Shown: positions 1-7,876, counted from the stretch's first letter. The stretch is 64,000 nt of DNA from Bacteroidota bacterium (GCA_023446155.1 JAEXIT010000004.1:496001-560000), one strand, 5' to 3'. Notes: generated from the letters alone by a model not told the origin. Numbers and translations are program-made.

Positions 1-62
1 AACAACGGGGAGAACTGGAAAAATATTAAACCGAATACTAGCGGTTTTCAAAATAGTACTGT

Positions 63-94
63 AAAAAAAGAGAAACTGGTTTTCTCTTTTTTTT
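63..94 (+). terminator. Intrinsic terminator at left edge
   Basis: An A-rich arm (AAAAAAGAGAAA), a CTGG loop and the complementary TTTCTCTTTTTT arm run into a long T tract. It would end a + strand gene lying mostly left of the window. Confidence 0.6.
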
Positions 95-126
95 TGGACA
101 AAAGGTAACGATGGCTCCAAACGCGG

Positions 127-150
127 CATCGCGGATTTGCAATCCGTGAT
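127..150. repeat. Family A palindromic repeat, short copy
   Basis: An inverted repeat with arms ATCGCGGATT and AATCCGTGAT around a 3-4 base centre. The same core recurs at 1512, 2797-2902, 6012-6156 and 7523-7550, always between genes. This copy sits just before a decayed 3' remnant of an immunity-like gene. Confidence 0.7.
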
Positions 151-154
151 GATA

Positions 155-234
155 AAATTTCTTGTTATAGAATACTATTGTAATCAGATAATCGTGATAA
201 TTTTTCACTTGGCGCGTATTTGAAAAATAAATAA
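155..234 (+). pseudogene. 3' remnant of an NTF2-like immunity paralogue
   Basis: The stretch aligns base by base with the 3' end of the gene ending at 857. The last frame reads NRDNFSLGAYLKNK-stop (190-234), against NRDNFSLEEYLKDK-stop in the neighbour. Further upstream the similarity continues (TAGAATACTATTGTAATCAG against CAGAACGCTATTTTGAACCA) but a base is missing and the frame is lost. The 5' part of the gene is absent; a family A repeat lies where it should be. This is a truncated, decayed paralogue and not a working gene. Confidence 0.7.
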
Positions 235-305
235 AGATTCGGTTAAAAAATATCAAAATTATTATTTTAAATTTCGCAATATTGAGATAAAATAAAGTAA
301 CAGCT

Positions 306-857
306 ATGAATTATTCAGTAGAAAACATAAAAGCATTTATTTTAAAATTTTTAGATAAAGAAGCCGAATGCTGGACAAAACGTCAATTAACAGATTAGGA
401 TGATTATAACCAATCCATTAAAGGGCTATATGCTATGGCTATTGATAAACTTGATCAGGGTTTAGGAATTTATTATAAAAAAGAATTAGTATTTGATGAA
501 AACCCAGTGATATATCTACCTAGACATTTATATAAGTTAAGTCGGTATAAAAATCAAATTTATGGTAATCTATGGGTTGCGTATGTTTCAAGTACCACAA
601 CTGATGAAGATCCTAAAGCCGATACTATGTTTGAAGCTTTTATCATTAGCGAGGTTGAAGGTGAATTGAAAGTTATCGGTACAATGATCAGATTTAAAAA
701 CCGTTCGACCATGAAAGTTGAAGGCTGGAAAGCAAGCGTATATAACCCATCTGATTTAGATGTACAAAAGTTTGGTGAATTTATTGAAACAGAACGCTAT
801 TTTGAACCAAGTAATCGTGATAATTTTTCACTGGAAGAATATTTAAAAGATAAATAA
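306..857 (+). pseudogene. NTF2-like immunity paralogue with in-frame amber stop
   Basis: Starting at ATG 306 the frame reads MNYSVENIKAFILKFLDKEA and on to QLTD, meets TAG at 396-398, then continues in the same frame (DDYNQSIKGLYAM...) to the stop at 857. The N-terminal helix matches the paralogue at 2174 (MNNTVENVKKIISEFLKAEA), so the true start is 306 and the stop is a single nonsense change. The part after the stop can also be read as a 140-residue ORF from ATG 435. The family shows a YK-[IL]-S-x-YK-x3-YG core and a C-terminal RYFEP motif. Family assignment to NTF2-fold immunity proteins is by resemblance only. A sequencing error or amber readthrough is possible. Confidence 0.65.
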
Positions 858-872
858 TTTAGAACTTAGACC

Positions 873-1496
873 ATGATAACAGACAAGTACTTACAATGTT
901 TAAAAGAATTGCAACAGAATCCAAATATTGAGATTGGAAAATATAGCGAAACTAATTATCATGATTGCGAACCACCTTCAGAAAGATTTTTAGAAAGAAG
1001 AAAAAGAAAACTTGAAGAGGAAAATTTTTTAATTTTTGATAAAGACTTAGAATATTTTAATTTGTCGAGTATCGTTCTCAATTGGGACAGTCTACTTTCA
1101 TTAGGGGATGTTGTGATAAGGGGAGGATTTGTATTTAATGGTATTACAGATGCATTAATTCTTCCAACAGATTATTTTAAAAAGGTTACCAATATAAAAG
1201 ATGATGGCGATTATTCTCAACAATTAGGTTGGTTTGAACGTTTGCCTATGGGAGTTGATGTATATCCAAATAATATAAGTGTTGGTGTTGTGAATGGTGA
1301 ATTGAAAATCATAACAGAAAGAAACCTAAATTCTGAAAAAAGAAGAAATGAAGAAATTATCGAATGGATTTATAAGGAAAGATCCAATGTATATAAAGAA
1401 GATATCACAATTAAAAAAGAAGGTACATTAGTAGAAACATTACGTGTTTTTGAACCGGAGCATCCTACCTGGTTAGCAGATTACAACAACGGATAA
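873..1496 (+). CDS. Hypothetical immunity-array protein
   Basis: 207 residues, cytoplasmic, rich in Lys and Glu, with no signal peptide or membrane segment. I do not recognise a named family. Its C-terminus (LVETLRVFEPEHPTWLADY) has the same layout as its neighbours (a VExxRxFEP motif followed by a terminal L-A-D-Y), and VNGELKIIT resembles VEGELKVIG of the gene at 306. It is therefore probably a distant member of the same array family. It begins 15 bp after the previous stop and is likely co-transcribed. Function as an immunity protein is inferred from context alone. Confidence 0.6.
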   Translation: MITDKYLQCLKELQQNPNIEIGKYSETNYHDCEPPSERFLERRKRKLEEENFLIFDKDLEYFNLSSIVLNWDSLLSLGDVVIRGGFVFNGITDALILPTDYFKKVTNIKDDGDYSQQLGWFERLPMGVDVYPNNISVGVVNGELKIITERNLNSEKRRNEEIIEWIYKERSNVYKEDITIKKEGTLVETLRVFEPEHPTWLADYNNG

Positions 1497-1511
1497 TAGT
1501 ATTGATTTTAA

Positions 1512-1525
1512 TAATCCGCGACATC
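1512..1525. repeat. Family A repeat fragment
   Basis: AATCCGCGACATCG is the reverse complement of the family A core CGATGTCGCGGATT. Only one arm is recognisable; the rest of the unit is decayed. Confidence 0.5.
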
Positions 1526-1576
1526 GTGAGAATCACCGAGGTTGCAGATAAAATATGACAAAAAAATAATAGCTAC

Positions 1577-2095
1577 ATGGAAGACATTAAAAATTTTATT
1601 GAATCTTTTATTAAGGATGAATATGCTTGCAATAAAGCAAATTATGATTTTTCTATTTCTGATGAGGAATATGAAAATATGAGATTAAAATTGGAAGATC
1701 ATTTTCATACCGTGAATATTGATGAATATTGGAGGGCTTTGGAGGAAGAAGATGTGCTCGAGCTTACTATTGAAATGAAGGATTTATATTTTCAAAATGT
1801 AGAAAGAGCAATACCGCGCACCTTATTTCAAATTAAGCACTATAAAAATCCGGAAGTAGGAGAAGGTTTGCAGAAATGGTTGGTTAATGATGAACTTTTT
1901 GCTTGCTATACAAGTTACACAGAAGATACTGGAAGAGAATTGGGATATAATAAACTATTTTATGTAGCCGAAACAAATGAAGGGATGAAAATAATATATG
2001 ATTTAACTTTTGGTGTAAAAGAGCCAGAATGGCATCACTCACACGATTTAAAAATAAATCAGGTAAAAAAATCCGGGCAATCTCATAGCTGTTGA
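1577..2095 (+). CDS. NTF2-like immunity paralogue, frameshifted C-terminus
   Basis: 172 residues in the current frame, ending KKSGQSHSC. One frame over, the DNA continues as NPGNLIAVEKYQAPEEANSL and then ADYNVE-stop at 2148-2150, which matches the usual family C-terminus (VExxRxFEP...LADYN). The shift falls in or next to a run of seven A at 2064-2070; one A fewer restores the family ending. The core FQIKHYKNPEVGEG matches the YKISHYKDDKYG of the next gene. It is a close relative of the genes at 306 and 2174, so either a recent pseudogene, a slippage-controlled ORF or a homopolymer sequencing error. The immunity role is inferred. Confidence 0.6.
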   Translation: MEDIKNFIESFIKDEYACNKANYDFSISDEEYENMRLKLEDHFHTVNIDEYWRALEEEDVLELTIEMKDLYFQNVERAIPRTLFQIKHYKNPEVGEGLQKWLVNDELFACYTSYTEDTGRELGYNKLFYVAETNEGMKIIYDLTFGVKEPEWHHSHDLKINQVKKSGQSHSC

Positions 2096-2173
2096 AAAAT
2101 ATCAGGCTCCGGAGGAAGCAAATAGTTTAGCTGATTATAATGTAGAATAGAATTCATAAACTAAATAGAAACA

Positions 2174-2725
2174 ATGAATAACACTGTAGAAAACGTAAAA
2201 AAAATTATTAGTGAATTTTTAAAGGCAGAAGCAGAAGCCTCAGACGCTTCTATTAAACCAAATTTGGACGATTTTAACGAGAAACTAAATTTTATGAATA
2301 GTTTCTGTGTGGAAGAATTACACAACAAATTTGGAATGATACCGCAAAACGAATTAGAAAGTGATGAATTTTATGAAACGTGGAAAGATTCAGAATCATC
2401 TAGTACAAGACATGTTTATAAAATAAGCCATTATAAAGATGATAAATATGGGGCTGTTTATGTGGCTTATATTTCAGAGAGAAATCCGGATGATGAAATT
2501 TTTCTCTACGGAGAGTGTTTATTTGTAACAAATATAGATAATGAATTGAAGATTATAAAAAACTATACTTTTGGAGATGACGGGGCAATGAAAGACAATT
2601 TTGTAGCGAATCAAGGTTTAAAAGATATTTCTTTTAAAATTCTAAAAAAACCGGTAAAAATTGAACGTTATCTGGAACCAGTAGATGATGAAGATGGTAT
2701 GGAACATTATTTAAATGATATTTAA
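2174..2725 (+). CDS. NTF2-like immunity protein, intact paralogue
   Basis: 183 residues, acidic and cytoplasmic. An N-terminal helix (NTVENVKKIISEFLKAEAEA) is followed by an alpha/beta core with YKISHYKDDKYGAVYVAYIS and ends with ERYLEPVDDEDGMEHYLNDI. This is the only undamaged copy of the family in the array; copies at 155, 306 and 1577 are broken. Its layout resembles NTF2-fold immunity proteins common in Flavobacterium toxin loci, but no residue proves that. A family A repeat cluster follows the gene. Confidence 0.6.
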   Translation: MNNTVENVKKIISEFLKAEAEASDASIKPNLDDFNEKLNFMNSFCVEELHNKFGMIPQNELESDEFYETWKDSESSSTRHVYKISHYKDDKYGAVYVAYISERNPDDEIFLYGECLFVTNIDNELKIIKNYTFGDDGAMKDNFVANQGLKDISFKILKKPVKIERYLEPVDDEDGMEHYLNDI

Positions 2726-2796
2726 TTTTATACCAATGTAAATAAAAAGTGCAAAGCTTCTATTTTTATAAGTTTTGCCTGTTAATGATTTAAAAC

Positions 2797-2902
2797 CCGA
2801 TGTCGCGGATTTACTTCGTCCGTTCGGCTAAAGCCTCCGATGTCGCGGATTTGTAATCCGTGACAAAAAATAGTTGTAGTCACGGATTACAAATCCGTGA
2901 CA
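2797..2902. repeat. Family A repeat cluster (three units)
   Basis: Three units lie side by side. The first is a long form at 2797-2837 (GATGTCGCGGATTTACTTCG followed by a TCCGTTCGGCTAAAGCCTC arm), the second a short palindrome at 2838-2863 (GTCGCGGATTTGTAATCCG core), the third an inverted short palindrome at 2879-2902 (GTCACGGATTACAAATCCG core). The last two are in opposite orientation and could pair with each other. No coding capacity. Confidence 0.75.
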
Positions 2903-2961
2903 TTGCGATAATAAATAAAAAAGACAGATTCATAAGAACGGAACACTAAAAGTAGTTTAAA

Positions 2962-3546
2962 ATGATACATGAAGATTTTATAGATAGATTGAATGAACCT
3001 GAAAAGATTAGCACAATAGATATAGCAACTTTAAAAATAAAATATGCGACACAATTAGCCACTCTTATCGACAGTGATGTTCTTTTGGAATATCTGGAAC
3101 ATTATGGCGAATCAGTTTTCATGGAGGGGCTATTTTCTTTTATAAATCCTCTTGATTATGAAATATTATTAAAAGAGTTTCCAAAATTAAAAAATCAATC
3201 GATTATGCCTTTTGCAAAAACGGCAATGGGAAATTTTTTCCTAATAGGAGAAGTTGATGATGAAAAGTGTATTGCTTTTTACAACATACAAACAGAAGAA
3301 TATATATATGTTGATAATAAATTAAATCGATTTCTAGAAGGATACGCAGGAAGTAGGCTTTATATGGAAGATGAATGGTATGGAGACATAGAGCTACCTG
3401 CACTTGATAAATACGGACCAGTAGCAATAGACGAGTGCTTGACATTCGTCCCGTCCTTAGCTCTTGGTGGAGATGAAACCATTCAAAACATCCAAAAAGT
3501 AAAATTAAAAGAAAACTTAACACTACTGGCAAACGCTTTTAGTTAA
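2962..3546 (+). CDS. GAD-like/DUF1851 (Tdi1-type) immunity protein
   Basis: 194 residues. The N-terminal half (EDFIDRLNEPEKISTIDIAT, then YLEHYGESVFMEGLFSFINP and LDYEILLKEF) has the GAD-like layout with its G-L-F-x-x-x-NP-x-DYE signature. The C-terminal half (MGNFFLIGEVD..., YGPVAIDECLTFVPSLALGG) matches DUF1851, the family of the T6SS immunity protein Tdi1. Cytoplasmic, no signal peptide. The known role of the family is neutralising a co-encoded toxin; no toxin lies inside this window, so this may be an orphan immunity gene. Confidence 0.75.
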   Translation: MIHEDFIDRLNEPEKISTIDIATLKIKYATQLATLIDSDVLLEYLEHYGESVFMEGLFSFINPLDYEILLKEFPKLKNQSIMPFAKTAMGNFFLIGEVDDEKCIAFYNIQTEEYIYVDNKLNRFLEGYAGSRLYMEDEWYGDIELPALDKYGPVAIDECLTFVPSLALGGDETIQNIQKVKLKENLTLLANAFS

Positions 3547-3630
3547 GCCATTCAAAACGGAATTTCTATTTTAAAGTTTCGTTTCAGGTTTTAAACACAA
3601 TATTGTCAAACCTATAAAAACACGAATTTA

Positions 3631-5289
3631 ATGAGTACGGTTTCCAATCAAAATATAGCTATTTATTCCATTTCAAACCTTTATCCTTTGTTTGAATACA
3701 TGCACCATCAAATTGGTCTTTCTTCCGATCTATTTAAAGAACAGAATGAAATAGCGCGTACGATCTGGCTGACAATACGAATCGACGGGGAAATTAAAAA
3801 TGGTGGTATCGAACAGCTTTTTTCCAATCTGGGTGAAGGGTTTAATGCGGATTATCTGATTGAAGCATTACAAAATATCAAAAGTGAAAAAGGTCTGGAG
3901 ATTGTACAAAAGTTCATTGATTTTATTCACCAGACAGACAAACACAAAACCTCCTTTTATGGCGACTATGCTTATGTGAGTGGTTTTGATAAAACGCTAA
4001 AAAAGTTGCACAACGCGTTGAGTGACGAATATTATACCCTGGATCCAAGTGTGGAAGCCTTGATTGTGCAATATGCGGAGGAAAACTGGAATGATGCGGC
4101 TTTTCAGGAGGCTATAAAAAATGTTGTTTTTAAATCCAATGAAAAAGACGAATCCGCATTAATTGGCGATTTAAATGCTGCGATCGAAAGCGGAAATGTG
4201 ACAACGATTAAGAAAATTTTAAAGAAGCTAACCACGGTCAATCAAGCTTGCAAATACGGATTTGTACCCTTACTTGAATTAGCACAAGTATCCAATAACG
4301 ATAAAAAGATAGCAATTTGTCAGTTGCTTATTGCTCATGGAGCGGATCTTACGTTTAGGGATCAATACGGGAATTCGGTATTACACAAAGCGGTTGAAAA
4401 GGATAATAGCATTCCGTTTATTGCGTTTTTGCTCGATCAGGGAATGGATATCGAAATCAAAGATGATTTTGATGATACACCGATTTACGGTACCGATACC
4501 AATCCCGAAAATTGTAGTCTGTTAATCAGTCGTGGCGCCAATGTGAATAGCAAAAACAAAATGGGTAACTCACCTCTGACCAGAATGTTGGTTCGGTATT
4601 GCAGCTGGAATGGCAATGAGTATGGAAAAGGCTATCAGCCAAAAATAAAGAAAGTTATCGACCTGTTGTTGGCTGCCGGAGCTACTTTTGATACCGAAAT
4701 TTTAAACCTGGAAACTACGGAACTTGCCAGGTTTGCAGAAGATCCAAAAATGTTAAAACACCTGCTTAAACAGAAATCGGTTAAAAATGCGCCTGAGTTT
4801 AATCCCAACTACCAAAAATGGTCGGCTGTTTTCGAAGCCAGTTTAAAGGGAAATCTGGAATGTTTAAAATTATTAGCTGAAAAAGGAGCATTTTTAAACC
4901 AAACATTGGACGGACCGCATTATGAAACCAAGACCTTTAGCGGTGGAACGCCGTTAAATGTAGCGTTGAATGATGAAACACGTGCCTTTTTGACGGATCA
5001 TAACGTCGCACTAGGAAATAGAAGCAACTATTCTTTGTTTCTCGAAACAAGGGGGAATGACGAAGTGGCGGTCGTTGATTTGATTCAGCAAATAAAAAAG
5101 ATAGACAAGGAAGCTGCCGTAAGATTCTTTCACACCGTTAAAAAGACAATGGATGAAAGCTACGAAAGAATAGATGGGGAGTTTATTTTTTACAAACCGT
5201 TGTTTTTGATTAGTGCCGAGAGTGAAAAAGACATCAAAACGATTGAAATACAATTCAAAAAATTCGATTGTGAAATGACCATTATTTAA
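3631..5289 (+). CDS. DMP19 (DUF4375)-like domain fused to ankyrin repeats
   Basis: 552 residues. Residues about 25-165 look like a DMP19/DUF4375 domain, with the typical R-x-DGEIKNGGIEQLFSNLGEG segment and conserved helices. Residues about 175-470 carry ankyrin-type repeats (for example LLIAHGADLTFRDQYGNSVLH and LLDQGMDIEIKDDFDDTPIY). A short alpha/beta tail (VVDLIQQIKK..., KTIEIQFKKFDCEMTII) closes the protein. No signal peptide. DMP19 is described as a DNA-mimic protein family; whether this copy acts so is unknown. Position inside an immunity array suggests a protein-binding or immunity role. It ends 24 bp before the next gene. Confidence 0.7.
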   Translation: MSTVSNQNIAIYSISNLYPLFEYMHHQIGLSSDLFKEQNEIARTIWLTIRIDGEIKNGGIEQLFSNLGEGFNADYLIEALQNIKSEKGLEIVQKFIDFIHQTDKHKTSFYGDYAYVSGFDKTLKKLHNALSDEYYTLDPSVEALIVQYAEENWNDAAFQEAIKNVVFKSNEKDESALIGDLNAAIESGNVTTIKKILKKLTTVNQACKYGFVPLLELAQVSNNDKKIAICQLLIAHGADLTFRDQYGNSVLHKAVEKDNSIPFIAFLLDQGMDIEIKDDFDDTPIYGTDTNPENCSLLISRGANVNSKNKMGNSPLTRMLVRYCSWNGNEYGKGYQPKIKKVIDLLLAAGATFDTEILNLETTELARFAEDPKMLKHLLKQKSVKNAPEFNPNYQKWSAVFEASLKGNLECLKLLAEKGAFLNQTLDGPHYETKTFSGGTPLNVALNDETRAFLTDHNVALGNRSNYSLFLETRGNDEVAVVDLIQQIKKIDKEAAVRFFHTVKKTMDESYERIDGEFIFYKPLFLISAESEKDIKTIEIQFKKFDCEMTII

Positions 5290-5313
5290 ATAAAAAACTA
5301 CAAATAAAACCAT

Positions 5314-6003
5314 ATGGAATTTAAAATAACCGAACAGTTTCAAAATTTAGAAACAACAACAGCAAAATCAAACTATTTAGAAGATGTAAAAATTAAAGCG
5401 AATATTTTAGAAACGGATGAAGATGAAGCTAATTTCGTGATTAATGAGTTTACCAGATTGGGTTACGAAGAAGTTGCTAATAGATATTTAGATGTTTTAA
5501 ATATTGACAAAATTCATTTTCATGCGTGGCTTGAAGTAGATGACTTCGCTTCACAAATAGAATTTAATATTGAAAAGCTATATACACGATTAACCTTGAT
5601 AGAAGATGGTTATGATGCCAAGCTTTGGTTTAAAGGGCAAACACCGGAAGAAATAGCCTTGTGGAAGACGTTCCGTATTTTCGATACGCGTCCGGAAATT
5701 GGCGATGGCAAATTAGCCGTTTACAGTATTCAAAAGGGTGTCGCACCACCAAATGAACCAGCCATTTATTATATCAATAGAGCGGTGGCCTATAAAACCA
5801 ATCTGACCTTTAACGGCTATTACGAAGCGGTTTTGGATTTGTTGGGTATAGCCGATTGGCAGTATCTTTTTACCGAAGTGTCCGCAGACGATTTAAAAGC
5901 AGATGGTATCTATCAAAAACTGAAACAAGCATTGGAAGCCTTACAAAAAGCATTTCCGGATAAAGACTATAGCCGCTATTTTAAGCTTTTAGAAGAAAGA
6001 TAA
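5314..6003 (+). CDS. Hypothetical protein, immunity array
   Basis: 229 residues, acidic, no signal peptide or membrane helix. Alternating helical and strand segments are visible, such as DEANFVINEFTRLGYEEVAN and KIHFHAWLEVDDFASQIEF. I do not recognise the family. It follows the DMP19-ankyrin gene by 24 bp and is probably co-transcribed with it. The two tandem family A repeats start directly after its stop codon. Confidence 0.55.
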   Translation: MEFKITEQFQNLETTTAKSNYLEDVKIKANILETDEDEANFVINEFTRLGYEEVANRYLDVLNIDKIHFHAWLEVDDFASQIEFNIEKLYTRLTLIEDGYDAKLWFKGQTPEEIALWKTFRIFDTRPEIGDGKLAVYSIQKGVAPPNEPAIYYINRAVAYKTNLTFNGYYEAVLDLLGIADWQYLFTEVSADDLKADGIYQKLKQALEALQKAFPDKDYSRYFKLLEER

Positions 6004-6011
6004 AAACGCCA

Positions 6012-6156
6012 CCAGATGTCGCGGATTTACTTCGTCTGTTCGGCTAAAGCCTCGGGTGTAATCCGTGATAGAAAATAAAGCCTAGAGTGCAACCAGATGT
6101 CGCGGATTTACTTCGTCTGTTCGGCTAAAGCCTCGGGTGTAATCCGTGACATCTGG
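6012..6156. repeat. Two tandem long family A repeats
   Basis: Two nearly identical units (6012-6069 and 6093-6156) with the same interior (TTCGTCTGTTCGGCTAAAGC plus CTCGGGTGTAATCCGTGA) are separated by about 23 bp. The second unit ends in perfect outer arms CCAGATGTC...GACATCTGG, so the whole unit is one long hairpin. Both are in the same orientation, which suggests a local duplication. The second ends 13 bp before the start of the lipoprotein gene. Confidence 0.8.
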
Positions 6157-6169
6157 CAAACGATTCACA

Positions 6170-6742
6170 ATGAAAAACAATACGCTGTTAATGAAAAGAA
6201 TACTAACTTTTATACCCATTCTTTTACTACTATCTTGTACCACACAAACAACCCTAATCGAAAACGGAAAAGAAGCAAAAGGTCGTTTAAAAAGGGGATT
6301 AAAAAATGGAAAATGGACGTTTTATAAAGCGGGAAAAGTAGATGCCGTTGGTACGTTTTTAGAGGATACGAAAAATGGCGTTTGGAGCTATTTCTACGAC
6401 AATGGAAAGTTGCATCAAAAAGGGGAATTCCGAAACGGCAAACAAAATGGCGTTTGGAAGTATTATTTTGACAGCGGGGAATTTATGGGAATGGGTGAGC
6501 TGCGAAACGGTAAACAAATCGGAGTATGGAAATGGTACCACAAAAATGGAAATTTATATACCGAACGTTTGTATGACGATGGTAAGCTAATGGAAATAAA
6601 ATCGTGTTTTGATCGCGATAAAAACGTACTGGATTGCGGAACAATACACAACGGAAATGGGACGATGCTTTTCCATGATCTGGAAAACGAATCCGATACG
6701 ATTCAAAAGTTTCAATATGAAAATGGAGTCGTAAAAAATTAG
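6170..6742 (+). CDS. MORN-variant repeat lipoprotein
   Basis: About 191 residues from ATG 6170; ATG 6191 (MKRILTFIPILLLLSC) is an alternative start giving a shorter signal. Both leave a lipobox LLSC, so the protein is a predicted membrane-anchored lipoprotein. Residues after the Cys hold several toxin-antitoxin-type MORN-variant repeats of the form NGKxxGxWxYYxxxG (GLKNGKWTFYKAGK, DTKNGVWSYFYDNGK, GKQNGVWKYYFDSGE, GKQIGVWKWYHKNGN). Such repeats are common beside polymorphic toxins and immunity genes in Bacteroidota. The 5' leader is almost entirely family A repeat, so its promoter must lie in or upstream of that repeat. Confidence 0.7.
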   Translation: MKNNTLLMKRILTFIPILLLLSCTTQTTLIENGKEAKGRLKRGLKNGKWTFYKAGKVDAVGTFLEDTKNGVWSYFYDNGKLHQKGEFRNGKQNGVWKYYFDSGEFMGMGELRNGKQIGVWKWYHKNGNLYTERLYDDGKLMEIKSCFDRDKNVLDCGTIHNGNGTMLFHDLENESDTIQKFQYENGVVKN

Positions 6743-6860
6743 TGATCAAAGGTTTTTAAAATGGCACGTAAATTGTAAATTTTGCATTTGTCTTTTGTAA
6801 GGATGTTATCCGAGAACGTTTTTACGATCGCAATCGAGATCTACTAAATCAAAATCCGAA

Positions 6861-7520
6861 ATGAAAAAGGTTTACTTTATAGTGCTGTTTGTTTTCTTGA
6901 TAAATGATGTATTCTGTCAAAATAATGCAGAATTTTCTACGGAAGAATTACGTTTCCAAAATGTGGAAAGATCATTGAAATCCATATCCGTAAATGAAAT
7001 CAACAATTATAAAATTATAGATACCATAACAAAACCCGAAGCGTATTTAATACGAAATTTTGATAACAAAAAAGGGACACTATCGGTTGCGATTAAAAAT
7101 AACGAAGTGTTTAACGTTTATGAGCTATTTTCAAGTGGTTATGCGATGAATACTTTAAATGCCGAGAAGAGAAGTAAGACGTATGGGATGATGACCGAAC
7201 CATCTCTGGAAATTATTGAAGTAAAAAGAGGTAAACTCGATAAGTTTAAAAGTGAGGAATTAATCGTAAAGTTTTCCTATACAAGAGTGGGGTGTCCCGA
7301 TTGTAATCAAACGCAAGCGACCATCATAAATGGCTATATTCTGTTTGATTTTGATAAACTTCAGCTTTTAAAGCTAATCAATTTAGAAACGACAACTTTA
7401 GCACAAAATCTAATGAATTTAGAACACTTAGAAGGTTTTAAAATTGAATTTATGGAAGGCTATGTAAAAATGAAAAAGCGGAAATATTACTATAGAGACA
7501 ACAAATTAATTGCCAACTAG
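6861..7520 (+). CDS. Secreted hypothetical protein
   Basis: 219 residues with a clear signal peptide (MKKVYFIVLFVFLINDVFCQ, cleavage near the Gln). The mature part is mostly beta with a CPDC motif (VGCPDCNQTQATIING) that could be a redox-active or metal-binding pair. No family recognised. It is the last + strand gene of the array, and a short family A repeat follows its stop. It may have its own promoter, since 118 bp separate it from the lipoprotein gene. Confidence 0.55.
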   Translation: MKKVYFIVLFVFLINDVFCQNNAEFSTEELRFQNVERSLKSISVNEINNYKIIDTITKPEAYLIRNFDNKKGTLSVAIKNNEVFNVYELFSSGYAMNTLNAEKRSKTYGMMTEPSLEIIEVKRGKLDKFKSEELIVKFSYTRVGCPDCNQTQATIINGYILFDFDKLQLLKLINLETTTLAQNLMNLEHLEGFKIEFMEGYVKMKKRKYYYRDNKLIAN

Positions 7521-7522
7521 AA

Positions 7523-7550
7523 CCGATGTCGCGGATTTATAATCCGTGAC
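7523..7550. repeat. Family A palindromic repeat, short copy
   Basis: GTCGCGGATTTATAATCCGT forms an imperfect palindrome right after the stop of the preceding gene. It is the last copy seen in the window; none occurs in the remaining 56 kb. Confidence 0.75.
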
Positions 7551-7597
7551 TAAAACCAAGTAGTGTGAAGAAAAACACGTTTTACACGACTTACAAT

Positions 7598-7640
7598 AAA
7601 AAAAGAAGGCGTGTATAAAATCGATACACACCTTCTTAAA
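7598..7640 (-). terminator. Terminator after cold-shock gene
   Basis: Arms AAGAAGGCGTGTAT and ATACACACCTTCTT form a near-perfect 14 bp stem. On the - strand it is followed by a run of T. It lies 15 bp after the stop of the cold-shock gene. Confidence 0.8.
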
Positions 7641-7655
7641 ATAATGAACAGGCAT

Positions 7656-7847
7656 TTATTTTTTTCTAACGTTTACTGCGGTAAGTCCTTTTTTACCTTT
7701 TTCTACGTCAAATATTACTTTATCATTTTCTCTGATGGTATCTATTAATCCAGTACTGTGGACAAAGATATCTGTATTGTTATTTTCTTGAAGAATAAAT
7801 CCGAATCCTTTCGATTCATTAAAAAATTTTACGGTGCCTTCTTGCAT
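7656..7847 (-). CDS. Cold-shock protein (CspA family)
   Basis: 63 residues, one complete cold-shock domain. The RNA-binding motifs RNP1 (KGFGFI) and RNP2 (DIFVHST) are intact, with the usual EGTVKFFNESKG start and GLTAVNV end. It binds single-stranded RNA/DNA in the cytoplasm as an RNA chaperone. Slightly shorter than typical CspA (about 65-70 residues). It follows the longer cold-shock-domain gene by 29 bp and probably shares its transcript, ending at the strong hairpin downstream. Confidence 0.9.
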   Translation of the reverse strand: MQEGTVKFFNESKGFGFILQENNNTDIFVHSTGLIDTIRENDKVIFDVEKGKKGLTAVNVRKK

Positions 7848-7876
7848 CTCTTGTTGATTTAATTGTTATTATTAGA

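Noticed and set aside
1..108. 3' end of a + strand gene at the left edge
   Set aside because: Three frames end here (stops at 27, 62 and 106) and the terminator at 63-94 fits two of them. Too little sequence to choose.
38..256. A 72-residue - strand frame
   Set aside because: It runs through the terminator, a palindromic repeat and a gene remnant, so it is a chance frame.
2797..2902. CRISPR-like repeat cluster
   Set aside because: Units are palindromic, differ in length and orientation, and lack evenly sized spacers and cas genes.
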